Assembly: GCA_035630615.1 (NCBI GenBank) | Contig: DASQKI010000018.1 | Location: forward strand, 1-32,744 | Reading direction: 5' to 3' | DNA from: DATFRX01 sp035630615 | GTDB lineage: Bacteria; Actinomycetota; Actinomycetes; Propionibacteriales; Nocardioidaceae | DNA: 32,744 bases | Part shown: positions 1-7,173 of the stretch, piece by piece | Position numbering within the stretch: the stretch's first letter is position 1 | Layout of the letters: the number at the start of each line of letters is the position of its first letter | Program-made: the position numbers and the translations under genes | Notes under the pieces: model-generated | Told to the model about the DNA's origin: nothing | Databases searched by the model: none | The model's input: only the letters and a program-made list of their open reading frames with translations

Positions 1-624
1 TCGTGGTCGGAGCAGCGCGTCGTCGACACGGTGGTGACGACGAACGAGCAGCCGCTGCGTGACGGCTTCGGGCGGGGCTCCGGAGCGATCGTCGCCCTGC
101 CACACATGGCCAACTGGGACCTCGCGGGTGCCTGGGCGTGCCTGACGGGTATGCCGGTCACGACCGTGGCCGAGAGGCTCCGACCGGAGTCCCTCTACAA
201 CCGGTTCGTCGACTACCGCCGACAGCTCGGGATGGACGTCATCGCGCTCACCGGCGCCGGCAACCCACTCGGGCTGCTCCGGGACGCGTTGAGGCAGGGC
301 CGGCTGATCTGCCTGTTGTCCGACCGCGACCTGACGGGCTCGGGCGTGGAGGTCGATCTGCTGGGGGAGCGAGCACGCCTGCCGGGGGGTCCGGCCGCTC
401 TCGCCCGGATGACAGGTGCGCCGTTGGTGGCGGCGAGCCTGCGCTACAGCGGCCCCCTGCTCCGGATCGACTTCAGCGACCCGGTGTCGACGGTCAGCGG
501 CGCGGGTGGCGTCGCCGCGATGACGCAGCAGATGGCCGACTGGTTCACCGACGGGATCCGGCGCAGCCCGGAGGACTGGCACATGCTGCAGCAGGTGTTC
601 ACGGCCGACCTGCGCCCGGCATGA
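1..624 (+). CDS. Phosphatidylinositol mannoside acyltransferase (5'-truncated by window edge)
   Basis: The reading frame is open from base 1, so the true start lies outside the window; about 207 C-terminal residues are seen of a family usually near 300. It belongs to the LpxL/HtrB-like lysophospholipid acyltransferase family. The H-x4-D catalytic motif is seen as HMANWD, followed by the family block SDRDLTGSGVEVDLLG and an LPGGPAALA segment. In actinobacteria this gene beside pimA acylates the mannose of phosphatidylinositol mannosides at the inner membrane face. The stop overlaps the pimA ATG (ATGA at 621-624), indicating an operon with translational coupling. The motif and context make the call strong; which acyl donor it uses cannot be read from sequence. 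Confidence 0.85.
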   Translation, partial: SWSEQRVVDTVVTTNEQPLRDGFGRGSGAIVALPHMANWDLAGAWACLTGMPVTTVAERLRPESLYNRFVDYRRQLGMDVIALTGAGNPLGLLRDALRQGRLICLLSDRDLTGSGVEVDLLGERARLPGGPAALARMTGAPLVAASLRYSGPLLRIDFSDPVSTVSGAGGVAAMTQQMADWFTDGIRRSPEDWHMLQQVFTADLRPA

Positions 625-1712
625 GGGTCGGCCTGGTCTGTCCGTACTCCCTCGACGTCCCGGGAGGAGTTCAGAACCACGTCCGTGACCTCGCGGAGGT
701 CCTGCGGACGCGTGGCCACGAGGTCGGTGTCCTCGCCCCCGGGGAGCGGCCCGACACCCTCCCGGCATACGTCACGCTCGCCGGCAGGGCAGTCGCGGTC
801 CCCTACAACGGCTCCGTTGCCCGACTCGCCTTCGGGCCTCGGGTGTCCGCACGCACGACACGGTGGCTTCGGGAGGGCGACTTCGACCTGGTGCACATCC
901 ACGAGCCGCTCGCGCCGAGCGTCTCCGTCCTCGCCCTCTGGGCCTGCGAGGCGCCGATCGTTGCCACCTTCCACACCGCGAACGTGCGATCGCGGACGTT
1001 GGCCGCCGTGGCGTCGGTCGTCCGGCCCAGCACCGAGAAGATCGCAGCGCGGATCGCGGTGTCCGACGCCGCACGCGCGACCCTGGTGCAGCACCTGGGG
1101 GGAGAGCCGGTCGTGATCCCCAACGGACTCTTCTGCGACGTCTTCGCGTCGGCCGAACCCGAGCCCACCTGGCAACAGCCGGGACCCGTGGTCGGGTTCC
1201 TCGGCCGCACCGACGAACCGCGCAAGGGGCTCACCACCCTGCTCGCCGGTTGGGACCGGATCCGGACAGCCGTCCCCGGGACCAGGCTGCTGGTGGCCGG
1301 TCGCGGCGAGCCACCCAGCGGGCTGCCCGACGGGGTCACGTTCCTCGGACCCGTCGACGACACGACCCGGCGACGTCTGCTCCGCTCGATCGACCTGTAC
1401 GTCGCCCCGCAGACAAGTGGAGAGAGCTTCGGCATCGTGCTGGCCGAGGCGATGGCGGCGGGCGCGGCCGTGGTCGCCAGCGACCTGCCCGCCTTCCGTG
1501 CCGTGCTCGACGACGGCCGGGCGGGGAGGCTGTTCCGCACGGGAGACGCTGCGGACCTCGCCGACCAGGTGGTCCGGCTGCTGCGCCACCGTGACGAGCG
1601 CGCGGCCGTCGCGGAGGCCGGGAGCGCCGTCGTACGACGCTTCGACTGGAGCCGCGTGGGTGCCGAGATCGTGGCCGTCTACGAGACGGTCGTCCGGGCG
1701 GCGGCGCGATGA
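621..1712 (+). CDS. pimA: Phosphatidylinositol alpha-mannosyltransferase PimA-like (GT4)
   Basis: A 363 aa GT-B fold glycosyltransferase. The N-terminus has the GT4 nucleotide/acceptor loop PYSLDVPGGVQNH, the middle has GFLGRTDEPRKGL, and the C-terminal domain has the E-x7-E type motif in ESFGIVLAEAMAAG. PimA moves mannose from GDP-mannose to phosphatidylinositol, the first step toward PIM, lipomannan and lipoarabinomannan. The ATG at 621 was chosen because it overlaps the upstream stop and begins directly with the first beta strand (RVGLVCPYS). An open frame continues further upstream but only across the acyltransferase gene. The downstream gene also overlaps by ATGA, so these three are probably one operon. 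Length is close to the family norm. Confidence 0.88.
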   Translation: MRVGLVCPYSLDVPGGVQNHVRDLAEVLRTRGHEVGVLAPGERPDTLPAYVTLAGRAVAVPYNGSVARLAFGPRVSARTTRWLREGDFDLVHIHEPLAPSVSVLALWACEAPIVATFHTANVRSRTLAAVASVVRPSTEKIAARIAVSDAARATLVQHLGGEPVVIPNGLFCDVFASAEPEPTWQQPGPVVGFLGRTDEPRKGLTTLLAGWDRIRTAVPGTRLLVAGRGEPPSGLPDGVTFLGPVDDTTRRRLLRSIDLYVAPQTSGESFGIVLAEAMAAGAAVVASDLPAFRAVLDDGRAGRLFRTGDAADLADQVVRLLRHRDERAAVAEAGSAVVRRFDWSRVGAEIVAVYETVVRAAAR

Positions 1713-2227
1713 CGACACCGGCCCTGATCCTGGTTGTCCTCGCCGTCGTCCTGGTCACCGCGGTCTGGCTGAGCTGGACTGCTGGACGGCTGGACCGGAT
1801 GCATGTGCGGTGCGAGGGCGCGGCCGCAGCGCTCGACGCGGCCTTGGCCGAACGGCGCGCCCTCGCCGTCGAGGTCGCCGCGCATCCGTCCACCGACGCC
1901 GCGAGCGCGGTCCTGCTGCTGGACGCAGCCACGGCCGGGCGATCCTTCCAGCACGAGTCCGACCTGAGTGCGGTGCTCCGCGCCGTGCGGCCCGATGCGC
2001 CGGCGGACGGCCTGTGGGACGCGATCGCCGAGGCCGGCCGACGCGTCCGGCTGGCCCGACGCATCCACAACGACCTGGTCGCGACCACGCTCGCACTGCG
2101 GAGCCGCCACCGCGTCCGCTGGTTCCGCCTGGCCGGGCATGCGCTGCCACCGCCGATGATCGCGTTCGACGACCGGACCGACGACGCGGATCCGGGACCC
2201 ACACGCGCGCCCGGACGTGACCGGTGA
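1709..2227 (+). CDS. LemA-like membrane-anchored hypothetical protein
   Basis: A 172 aa protein with one N-terminal transmembrane segment (about residues 4-24, PALILVVLAVVLVTAVWL) and the rest helical and charged. The stretch ARRIHNDLVATTLALRSRHR followed by WFRLAGHALPPP resembles the C-terminal part of LemA-fold proteins (family consensus like ARRFYNDAV...RLAGHA). Proteins of this kind often follow pimA in actinobacteria, sometimes fused to a Nudix domain; no Nudix box is present here. The ATG overlaps the pimA stop, so expression is probably coupled. Function is unknown. Confidence 0.7.
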   Translation: MTTPALILVVLAVVLVTAVWLSWTAGRLDRMHVRCEGAAAALDAALAERRALAVEVAAHPSTDAASAVLLLDAATAGRSFQHESDLSAVLRAVRPDAPADGLWDAIAEAGRRVRLARRIHNDLVATTLALRSRHRVRWFRLAGHALPPPMIAFDDRTDDADPGPTRAPGRDR

Positions 2228-2251
2228 CACCCCCGACAGGGTCAACGGGCT

Positions 2252-2281
2252 TTGTCGCGCCTGTCGTGCAGCCCCTAGAAT
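2252..2281 (+). promoter_or_regulatory. Probable sigma-70-type promoter of pdxS
   Basis: TTGTCG (2252-2257), an 18-bp spacer and TAGAAT (2276-2281). The pdxS start codon is at 2319, leaving about 30 nt of leader. It sits in the only gap (2228-2318) between the pimA operon and pdxS. The assignment is by pattern only. Confidence 0.45.
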
Positions 2282-2318
2282 CGGCAGTGACAGCCGACCA
2301 CGTCGACGAAGGTAGATC

Positions 2319-3251
2319 GTGACACCCGATACTCAGTCCACTTCCCCCTCGCTCGAGCAGCCCGAGGCCCCCGAGACCGGCACCGGCAAGGTCAAGCGGG
2401 GCATGGCCGAGATGCTCAAGGGCGGCGTCATCATGGACGTCGTCACGCCCGAGCAGGCCACGATCGCCGAGGAGGCGGGCGCGGTCGCCGTGATGGCACT
2501 CGAGCGCGTCCCTGCCGACATCCGGGCGCAGGGCGGGGTGTCGCGGATGAGCGACCCCGACATGGTCGACGGCATCATCGAGGCCGTCTCGATCCCGGTG
2601 ATGGCCAAGGCCCGGATCGGCCACTTCGCCGAGGCGCAGGTGCTGCAGAGCCTGGGCGTCGACTACGTCGACGAGTCCGAGGTGCTGACCCCGGCCGACT
2701 ATGCCAACCACATCGACAAGTGGGCGTTCACGGTGCCGTTCGTGTGCGGCGCGACCAACCTCGGCGAGGCGTTGCGTCGGATCTCCGAAGGCGCCGCGAT
2801 GATCCGCTCCAAGGGCGAGGCCGGCACCGGCAACGTCGTCGAGGCGACCCGGCACATGCGGCAGATCCGGGCCGACATTCGCCGGCTCGGCAACCTCGAC
2901 GAGACCGAGCTCTATGCCGCAGCGAAGGAGCTGCGGGCACCGGTGGAGCTGGTCAAGGAGGTCGCCGAGGCCGGCAAGCTGCCCGTGGTCCTCTTCACCG
3001 CCGGCGGCCTCGCGACTCCGGCCGACGCCGCGATGATGATGCAGCTCGGCGCGGAGGGCGTGTTCGTCGGCTCCGGCATCTTCAAGTCCGGCGACCCGGC
3101 CAAGCGGGCCGAGGCGATCGTCAAGGCGACCACGTTCTACGACGACGCGGAGATGGTCGCCAAGGTGTCGCGAGGGCTCGGCGAGCCGATGGTCGGCATC
3201 AACCTCGACGACCTGGGCGAGTCGGACCGTTACGCCGGGCGCGGCTGGTGA
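2319..3251 (+). CDS. pdxS: Pyridoxal 5'-phosphate synthase subunit PdxS
   Basis: A 310 aa (beta/alpha)8 enzyme that makes PLP from ribose 5-phosphate, glyceraldehyde 3-phosphate and ammonia supplied by PdxT. Expected residues are visible: the early Asp in GGVIMDV (D40), the ribose-phosphate Schiff-base Lys in VMAKARIGH (K97), the second Lys in MIRSKGEAGTGN (K165), and the phosphate loops FTAGGLATPADA and GVFVGSGIFKS. The GTG start at 2319 follows a GGTAG-type ribosome site. The first ~22 residues (SPSLEQPEAPETGTG) are a low-complexity tail, common in actinobacterial PdxS. Its partner pdxT is about 2.1 kb downstream rather than adjacent. Confidence 0.97.
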   Translation: MTPDTQSTSPSLEQPEAPETGTGKVKRGMAEMLKGGVIMDVVTPEQATIAEEAGAVAVMALERVPADIRAQGGVSRMSDPDMVDGIIEAVSIPVMAKARIGHFAEAQVLQSLGVDYVDESEVLTPADYANHIDKWAFTVPFVCGATNLGEALRRISEGAAMIRSKGEAGTGNVVEATRHMRQIRADIRRLGNLDETELYAAAKELRAPVELVKEVAEAGKLPVVLFTAGGLATPADAAMMMQLGAEGVFVGSGIFKSGDPAKRAEAIVKATTFYDDAEMVAKVSRGLGEPMVGINLDDLGESDRYAGRGW

Positions 3252-3823
3252 GGTTGCGCCTGCCCGGCGGCCGGCAGGTCGATCCCGTCCTGCGGCTGCA
3301 CGACTATGCGCGCGTGCAGCGGCGGGCCGGATTCCTCGACGCGGCGGCGCTCCTGGGCGACGTCACTCAGACCGCCGCCGAGGACGTCGACCCCGAGTCG
3401 GCCCAGCGACTGGCGCGCGAGGCGATCGCGGCGGCCGAGGCGGCGTACGAGACCGACCAGGCCGAGTGGCCGGCGATCACCGACTACGACCGGCTGCAGG
3501 GCGCGTTCGAGGACCTGGAGCGGCGCGGCGTCGTCGTCCTGCAAGCGGTCGACGATCACTGGGCGGCCGCGAGCCTGTTGGAGCAGCGGGCGAGCGGCGG
3601 TGCGCCGGTTCGCGGCGTCGCGTGGTTTACGGCGCCCGACGTCTGGCACGCGGTCGACAATGGCATGCTCGAGCTCAACGTGTGGCACGGCGACAGCGCC
3701 AATGTCGCACCGGGCGACGTGCTGCTCGACGAGGTCATCGCGGTCCTGGCCGCCCACGAGCTCGCCGGCCACTTCGACGAGGGCCGGATCGAGATCTCGG
3801 CCTACTGGCAGCGTCGGCTCTGA
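3248..3823 (+). CDS. Hypothetical protein, DUF6891-like
   Basis: A 191 aa soluble protein beginning with GTG that overlaps the pdxS stop (GTGA at 3248-3251), so it is probably translated with pdxS. No signal peptide or membrane segment is seen. The pattern 'DYDRLQGAFEDLERRGVVV', then RGVAWFTAPDVWHAVDNG, a short beta segment LELNVWHGD and a terminal YWQRRL matches my memory of DUF6891 proteins, which have a similar 'AF..L...GV' and 'G.VYFH..D' layout. The cysteines some members carry are absent. No catalytic residues can be named. The family assignment should be confirmed by profile search. Confidence 0.6.
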   Translation: MRLRLPGGRQVDPVLRLHDYARVQRRAGFLDAAALLGDVTQTAAEDVDPESAQRLAREAIAAAEAAYETDQAEWPAITDYDRLQGAFEDLERRGVVVLQAVDDHWAAASLLEQRASGGAPVRGVAWFTAPDVWHAVDNGMLELNVWHGDSANVAPGDVLLDEVIAVLAAHELAGHFDEGRIEISAYWQRRL

Positions 3824-3824
3824 C

Positions 3825-4280
3825 ATGCGTACTCGCGGCGCGTGTGCGACGGTGGCGGCCGGCATTTCCGCAGCGACGCTGACCCTGCTCGGCCCGGCCA
3901 GCGCCGCTATCGTCACCGGCACCAGCGGCAACGACCGACTCGAGGGCACGTCTGGCGCCGATCAGATCTACGGCATGGCCGGCGCTGACAGGCTCTTCGG
4001 TAGCCGCGGATCCGACCAGGAGTACGGCGGCGCCGGCCGCGACACGCTGCACGGCGGTGTCGGCAGCGACCATCTCTACCCACAGGACGGCCGGGATCGG
4101 GTCTACGGCGACAAGGGCGCCGACTACATTCGCGCCAACGACAACACCCACGACGTGGTCCGCTGTGGCCCCGGCTATGACCAAGCCTGGGTCGACCGCG
4201 GCGACAGTCGCAGTGGCTGCGAGTTCATCGAGATCGTGCCGATCGGAGTCGCGAAGGGCGTTGTCGGCGCGCGAGGCTAG
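3825..4280 (+). CDS. Secreted RTX-type calcium-binding repeat protein
   Basis: A 151 aa protein with an N-terminal signal peptide (charged MRTR, hydrophobic core, cleavage probably after the PASAA-type site near residue 26). The mature part is mostly five to six GGxGxD-like nonapeptides: TSGNDRLEG, TSGADQIYG, MAGADRLFG, AGRDTLHGG, VGSDHLY, GDKGADYI. Such repeats form a calcium-bound parallel beta roll. The end contains CGPGYDQAWVDRGD and a second Cys (SGCEF), so one disulphide is plausible. It lacks any enzymatic domain and is far shorter than RTX toxins. The ATG lies one base after the preceding stop, without an obvious ribosome site. Role unknown; possibly a small extracellular structural or adhesive protein. 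Confidence 0.75.
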   Translation: MRTRGACATVAAGISAATLTLLGPASAAIVTGTSGNDRLEGTSGADQIYGMAGADRLFGSRGSDQEYGGAGRDTLHGGVGSDHLYPQDGRDRVYGDKGADYIRANDNTHDVVRCGPGYDQAWVDRGDSRSGCEFIEIVPIGVAKGVVGARG

Positions 4281-4283
4281 GGT
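4278..4283 (+). promoter_or_regulatory. -10 element of a probably leaderless promoter
   Basis: TAGGGT ends 7 nt before the GTG at 4291. With a normal -10 to +1 distance, transcription would begin at or next to the start codon. No good -35 is seen. The hexamer straddles the stop of the RTX gene. Confidence 0.35.
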
Positions 4284-4290
4284 GCGCTCC

Positions 4291-4641
4291 GTGGCGACGT
4301 GGATCGACGTTGAGCGGATCGGGCTGGCGCTCCCCGAGGCCGCGCTCGGCCAGGCGCACGAAGGGTCACCGGCGGTGTTGGTCCGGACCCAGCAGTTCGC
4401 CCGACTCCGATGGGATGAGGCGAGCGAGATCCTGCAGTTCTGGGTCCCAGACGCTGACCTGGTCCAGGCGTATGTCCAGGCCGATCCGGAGCTCTATTGG
4501 GGCGCTCCCGGCTACTCCAAGAAGGTCGTGATGGCGCGACTCGGCCGGATCGCCGACGACATGGTGCGCGAGCTGCTCGTCGAGTCCTGGTGGGCTCGGG
4601 CGCCGATGTCGCTGCGCAAGGCACACCGCGACCTGCGTTGA
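4291..4641 (+). CDS. MmcQ/YjbR family protein
   Basis: A 116 aa protein of the YjbR/MmcQ (CyaY-like fold) family. Family features: an N-terminal helix with IGLALPEAALGQAHEGSPAVLVRTQQFARLR, a central PDADLVQAYVQADPELYWGAPGYS, and the final helix LLVESWWARAPMSLRKAH. Members are called DNA-binding by fold, but no firm function is established. An in-frame GTG at 4282 is possible; 4291 is preferred because the TAGGGT at 4278-4283 would overlap the earlier start. It begins 10 nt after the RTX gene and is followed by an independent promoter. Confidence 0.8.
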   Translation: MATWIDVERIGLALPEAALGQAHEGSPAVLVRTQQFARLRWDEASEILQFWVPDADLVQAYVQADPELYWGAPGYSKKVVMARLGRIADDMVRELLVESWWARAPMSLRKAHRDLR

Positions 4642-4654
4642 GCGACAATCTCCG

Positions 4655-4683
4655 TTGCCGGGCCACGGCGCGCTGGTCAGAAT
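4655..4683 (+). promoter_or_regulatory. Probable promoter of the GNAT gene, leaderless
   Basis: TTGCCG (4655-4660), a 17-bp spacer and CAGAAT (4678-4683) end 6 nt before the ATG at 4690. The spacing puts +1 at the start codon. No ribosome binding site precedes the ATG, which agrees with leaderless translation. Confidence 0.45.
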
Positions 4684-4689
4684 CGGATC

Positions 4690-5157
4690 ATGACCCAGCC
4701 CGAGTCCGCAGCGGCGTGGCGACTGGAGATCGGCAGCGACGCCGCGAGCGAGGAGGTCGTCACCACACGGCTCGTCGCCTACAACCAGCAGCATTCGGCG
4801 GCGGTGCGGGAGCGCTTTCGGCCGGAAAACCTCAAGTCTCGGCCGGTCGCGGCGTACGCCCTCGACGCCGACGAGCAGATCATCGGCGGCTGTGTCGGCC
4901 GCACCGAGGACGTCTGGCAGTGGCTGACCATCGACACGATGTGGGTGCGCGAGGACCTTCGGGGTCGTGGCCTCGGGCGTGAGCTGCTCGACGCGGTCGA
5001 GACCGAGGCCCGCTCGTTCGGCTGCCGCTGGTCGAGACTCAACACGTTCGACTTCCAGGCGCCGGAGTTTTACCGGCGCTGCGGCTACGTCGACTACGGA
5101 CGCGAGGACGACTACCCGCCGGGCCACGTCAACCACCTGATGCGCAAGACCCTCTAG
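4690..5157 (+). CDS. GNAT family N-acetyltransferase
   Basis: A 155 aa single-domain acetyltransferase. The acetyl-CoA binding loop R/Q-x-x-G-x-G/A is seen as REDLRGRGLGRELL (about residues 85-98), preceded by the beta strand WLTIDTMWV and followed by the motif B region FQAPEFYRRCGYVDYGRED. The N-terminal part (LVAYNQQHS) resembles the small GNATs in which the C-terminus ends MRKTL. The acceptor substrate cannot be inferred. It has its own promoter and is followed by a 193-nt gap that holds a large inverted repeat. Confidence 0.9.
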   Translation: MTQPESAAAWRLEIGSDAASEEVVTTRLVAYNQQHSAAVRERFRPENLKSRPVAAYALDADEQIIGGCVGRTEDVWQWLTIDTMWVREDLRGRGLGRELLDAVETEARSFGCRWSRLNTFDFQAPEFYRRCGYVDYGREDDYPPGHVNHLMRKTL

Positions 5158-5203
5158 TCGCACTGCACTCGGGTCCGCGAATGCCTTGCGAGCTGGCCCG
5201 GTG

Positions 5204-5266
5204 CGAGTTTTGGCGGGAGAATCGCCTCCCGAGCGGCCCGCAAGTCGATTCTCCCGCCAAAACTCG
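5204..5266. repeat. Perfect 21-bp inverted repeat with 21-nt loop
   Basis: The arm at 5204-5224 (beginning CGAGTTTTGGCGGGA) is exactly the reverse complement of the arm at 5246-5266; the pairing stops cleanly on both sides. The loop is also 21 nt. It lies between the GNAT gene stop and the pdxT start. There is no U-tract, so it is not a classical terminator, though it could end transcription as a strong hairpin. Arm length and sequence (GCGAGTTNTGG) recall the 22-bp units flanking the nuclease gene near 17.5 kb, so a small repeat element is the other possibility. Confidence 0.9.
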
Positions 5267-5350
5267 GGTCCTGGTCGGCGCCGACCGCATCCGGCCCGGC
5301 GGGCTAGCCTGGAGGCATACCACTCGGGCCCACACGCTAGGAGTCACAGC

Positions 5351-5965
5351 TTGACCGCGCCCACGATCGGCGTACTCGCGCTGCAAGGCGACGTACGCGA
5401 GCACCTGCGCATGCTGACCGCCGCGGGTGCCGAGGCGCTGCCCGTACGCCGTCGCGAGGAGCTCGACCGGATCGACGCGATGGTGCTCCCCGGCGGCGAG
5501 AGCACGACCATGCACAAGCTCGCGGTGGCGTTCGACCTCTTCGAGCCGTTGCGAGCCCGCATCCGCGACGGCATGCCGGCCTTCGGCACCTGTGCCGGCA
5601 TGATCATGCTTGCCGACCGGATCGAGGGCGGCATCGCCGGTCAGGAGACCCTCGGCGGCCTCGACATCACCGTGCGGCGCAACGCGTTCGGCCGGCAGGT
5701 CGACTCGTTCGAGGCCGATCTCGAGTTCGCGGCGCTCGAGACGCCGTTCCATGCCCTGCTGATCCGGGCGCCCTGGGTCGAGAAGGTCGGCGACGAGGTC
5801 GAGGTCCTTGCCCGGATCGGGTCGGGGGACGCCGCGGGTAGGATCGTCGCTGTATGCCAGGGTCCGGTCCTCGCGACGTCGTTCCACCCGGAGATCAGCG
5901 GCGACGACCGGCTGCATCGATACTTCGCGAGCCTGGCCCGCGCCGAGCAGCAGGGCGCCGAGTAG
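5351..5965 (+). CDS. pdxT: Pyridoxal 5'-phosphate synthase glutaminase subunit PdxT
   Basis: A 204 aa class I glutaminase that supplies ammonia to PdxS. The nucleophile is C81 in FGTCAGMI, the His and Glu of the triad are H179 and E181 in SFHPEISGD, and the oxyanion loop is LPGGESTTMHK. The start is TTG at 5351: AGGAG lies at 5339-5343, 7 nt upstream, and translation begins with the conserved first strand TAPTIGVLALQGDV. A longer frame from 5186 reads through the inverted repeat and is rejected. A weak -10 (TAGCCT, 5305-5310) may start this transcript, so pdxT is probably not strictly co-transcribed with pdxS. YebC follows 32 nt later. Confidence 0.96.
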   Translation: MTAPTIGVLALQGDVREHLRMLTAAGAEALPVRRREELDRIDAMVLPGGESTTMHKLAVAFDLFEPLRARIRDGMPAFGTCAGMIMLADRIEGGIAGQETLGGLDITVRRNAFGRQVDSFEADLEFAALETPFHALLIRAPWVEKVGDEVEVLARIGSGDAAGRIVAVCQGPVLATSFHPEISGDDRLHRYFASLARAEQQGAE

Positions 5966-5997
5966 CAGCGCGCCGAGCAGAGCTGAGGAGATCGAAA

Positions 5998-6759
5998 TTG
6001 TCCGGCCACTCCAAGTGGGCCACCACGAAGCACAAAAAGGCTGTCGTCGACGCGCGGCGAGGGAAGCTGTTCGCGAAGCTGATCAAAAACGTCGAGGTCG
6101 CGGCTCGCCAAGGCGGCGGTGACCCGACCGGCAATCCCACGCTCTATGACGCGATCCAGAAGGCGAAGAAGTCGTCGGTCCCCAACGACAACATCGACCG
6201 GGCCGTCAAGCGCGGCGGAGGGCTTGAGGCCGGGGGAGCGCAATACGAGACGATCATGTACGAGGGCTACGCCTCCGGCGGCGTCGCCGTCCTCGTCGAG
6301 TGCCTCACCGACAACCGCAACCGGGCCGCGATGGAGGTCCGCACGGCGATGAAGTCCAACGGCGGCTCGATGGCCGACCCGGGCTCGGTGTCCTACATGT
6401 TCTCGCGCAAGGGCGTGGTCATCGTGCCGCAAACGCAGGAGCAGGGCGAGGTCGGCGAGGACGACATTCTCCTCGCGGTGCTCGAAGCCGGAGCCGAGGA
6501 GGTCAACGACCTCGGCGAGTCCTACGAGGTGGTGTCCGAGCCGACCGACCTGGTCGCCGTCCGTACTGCGTTGCAGGAGTCCGGGCTCGACTACGACTCT
6601 GCTGAGGCGTCGTTCGTGCCGTCGATGACCGTCGAGATCGGCGCCGAGGCCGCTGGCCAGGTGCTGCGGCTGATCGAGGCGCTCGAAGACTCCGACGACG
6701 TGCAAAACGTCTTCGCCAACTTCGATGCGCCGGACGAGGTGCTCGAGCAGGTCGGCTGA
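5998..6759 (+). CDS. YebC/PmpR family protein
   Basis: A 253 aa protein starting at TTG 5998 with GAGGAG at 5985-5990 seven nt upstream. The N-terminus SGHSKWATTKHKKAVVDARRGKLFAKL is diagnostic of the YebC/TACO1 family. Further blocks are NDNIDRAVKRGGG, YEGYASGGVAVLVECLTDNRNR and SVSYMFSRKGVV, and the C-terminus has the usual VFANFD. Family members act as transcriptional regulators or in relieving ribosome stalling; which applies here is not visible. The position between pdxT and ruvC is the standard actinobacterial arrangement. An upstream extension that starts inside pdxT is rejected. Confidence 0.96.
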   Translation: MSGHSKWATTKHKKAVVDARRGKLFAKLIKNVEVAARQGGGDPTGNPTLYDAIQKAKKSSVPNDNIDRAVKRGGGLEAGGAQYETIMYEGYASGGVAVLVECLTDNRNRAAMEVRTAMKSNGGSMADPGSVSYMFSRKGVVIVPQTQEQGEVGEDDILLAVLEAGAEEVNDLGESYEVVSEPTDLVAVRTALQESGLDYDSAEASFVPSMTVEIGAEAAGQVLRLIEALEDSDDVQNVFANFDAPDEVLEQVG

Positions 6760-6762
6760 CCG

Positions 6763-7173
6763 GTGAAGGTGGTCGCCGCCGACGACTCGACGTGGCGTGT
6801 GCGCCGACGCTGGCTGCCCTGGCGCCGGCGGGTCCGCGACGTACCCGACTCGCCGATCGACATCGGGCCTGTCGGCGACGACCCGATCAGCATCGTGTTG
6901 ATGGTGATCGCGCTCGTGATGTTCGTCCCGGCGTTCGTCGTGCTGATCGTGCTCGTCGGTGAACTGCTGCTGTTGTTCGTGCTGCTGCCGCTGGTCGTGT
7001 TGGGCCGCGGCCTGTTCGGCGTGCCGTGGACCATCGAGGTACGCCGCGAGCGCCGGCTGCTCTACACCGAGCGGATTCGCGGATGGAGCAACGCCAGCCG
7101 CCGCATGGACGACGTCGCGACAGCGCTCCGGCTCGGCCACGCGGTCCCGGCCCGCGGCGAGGCGACGGCGTGA
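6763..7173 (+). CDS. Small membrane protein (paralogue of the one at 18926-19405)
   Basis: A 136 aa protein starting with GTG 3 nt after the YebC stop. The N-terminus has the basic motif TWRVRRRWLPWRRRVRD, residues ~45-85 form two close transmembrane helices rich in Val/Leu, and the tail has VPWTIEVRRE...GWSNASRRMDDVATALRLG. A second protein in this window has the same layout (WVVRRRWMP, two helices, RPWTIE, GWRSSAERLSQVATLLESG). The family is not one whose function I know. The stop overlaps the next start (GTGA at 7170-7173), suggesting coupling with the following gene. Confidence 0.8.
   Translation: MKVVAADDSTWRVRRRWLPWRRRVRDVPDSPIDIGPVGDDPISIVLMVIALVMFVPAFVVLIVLVGELLLLFVLLPLVVLGRGLFGVPWTIEVRRERRLLYTERIRGWSNASRRMDDVATALRLGHAVPARGEATA

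Noticed and set aside
3825..4280. RTX toxin or protease
   Set aside because: The protein has only a signal peptide and calcium-binding repeats; no catalytic or pore-forming domain and no type I secretion genes are nearby.
5186..5350. N-terminal extension of pdxT from ATG 5186
   Set aside because: It would translate the perfect inverted repeat, and the TTG at 5351 has a well-placed ribosome site and matches the family N-terminus.
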